DNA of 21,368 nucleotides. Origin: Scleroderma bovista (taxonomy: Eukaryota > Basidiomycota > Agaricomycetes > Boletales > Sclerodermataceae). Where the stretch lies: assembly GCA_037178675.1 (NCBI GenBank), contig JAYMGJ010000402.1:1-21368 (forward strand). The letters run 5' to 3'. Below, in pieces: positions 21,162 through 21,368 of the stretch. The notes below the pieces were generated by a model. That model was not told where the DNA came from. It saw only the letters and a list, made by a program, of their open reading frames with translations, and searched no databases. Within the stretch, counting starts at the first letter, position 1. The number at the start of each line of letters is the position of its first letter. The translations under genes and the position numbers were made by a program.

Positions 21162-21368
21162 ATGACTGTAGTGTCGAGGACTGATTATGTAATCACAGTG
21201 CTTGACACAAATAACAACACCAAAGTGCATCAGATTGAGGGAGAGAGGATCCTCTACATAGCAAAGTGCCAAACTACATGCATGGTTACAACGGGTAAAA
21301 AACCACCACCAACACATGGAAAGAAAAAGAAAAAGACCAAAAGCAACAATTGAGCACAGATTTGAGTG

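Larger units (their letters stand above)
20267..21368. other. non-coding right end of the window
   Basis: Short frames are present on both strands but none shows a known motif. Besides the hairpin and the tandem repeat listed separately, a small inverted repeat CCGATC...GATCGG occurs at 20268-20286. A purine-rich tract ends the window near 21295-21350. Confidence 0.45.

Noticed and set aside
21162..21353. 63-codon plus-strand frame with a Lys-rich tail
   Set aside because: The tail is simple purine-rich sequence and nothing upstream supports a promoter or a known family.

Overview
This window is nuclear DNA from a filamentous basidiomycete, most likely an Agaricomycete. The evidence is the gene structure: every recognisable gene is cut by many short GT-AG introns (mostly 48-62 nt), there are no operons, and the encoded proteins read as fungal families. 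I reconstructed the exons by hand, using splice consensus, reading phase and family motifs. In each of the seven gene models the exon lengths sum to a whole number of codons and end in a stop.

Layout, left to right. 1-68: possible start of a minus-strand gene leaving the window (weak). 569-1813 (-): CTD-kinase gamma subunit CTK3-like, 5 exons. 2234-3486 (-): geranylgeranyl diphosphate synthase, 5 exons. 4120-5242 (-): PL14-like polysaccharide lyase, 5 exons, no signal peptide. 5904-6908 (-): pyroglutamyl-peptidase I, 3 exons. 7579-9886 (+): cytochrome P450, 13 exons, one intron with a GC donor. 10218-12053 (-): inositol-3-phosphate synthase (INO1), 4 exons. 12054-15379: 3.3 kb without a recognisable gene. 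15380-18016 (+): BBE-like FAD oxidoreductase, 10 exons, with a long Ser/Pro-rich insertion. 18017-21368: non-genic, with a decayed LINE-type retrotransposon fragment (19094-19490), an A/T tract and a hairpin.

How the genes relate. CTK3, GGPP synthase, INO1 and pyroglutamyl peptidase look like ordinary single-copy housekeeping functions (transcription elongation, isoprenoid supply, inositol lipid supply, peptide turnover). The P450 and the BBE-like oxidase are typical accessory oxidoreductases. A prenyl synthase about 4 kb from a P450 could suggest diterpenoid metabolism, but no terpene cyclase or prenyltransferase is visible and unrelated genes lie between them, so I do not call a biosynthetic cluster. 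I found no clearly new system. The most useful observations are unusual splicing (GC-AG intron, two in-frame introns that look like coding sequence), loss of both covalent-FAD residues plus a large insertion in the BBE-like protein, and the repeat debris on the right.
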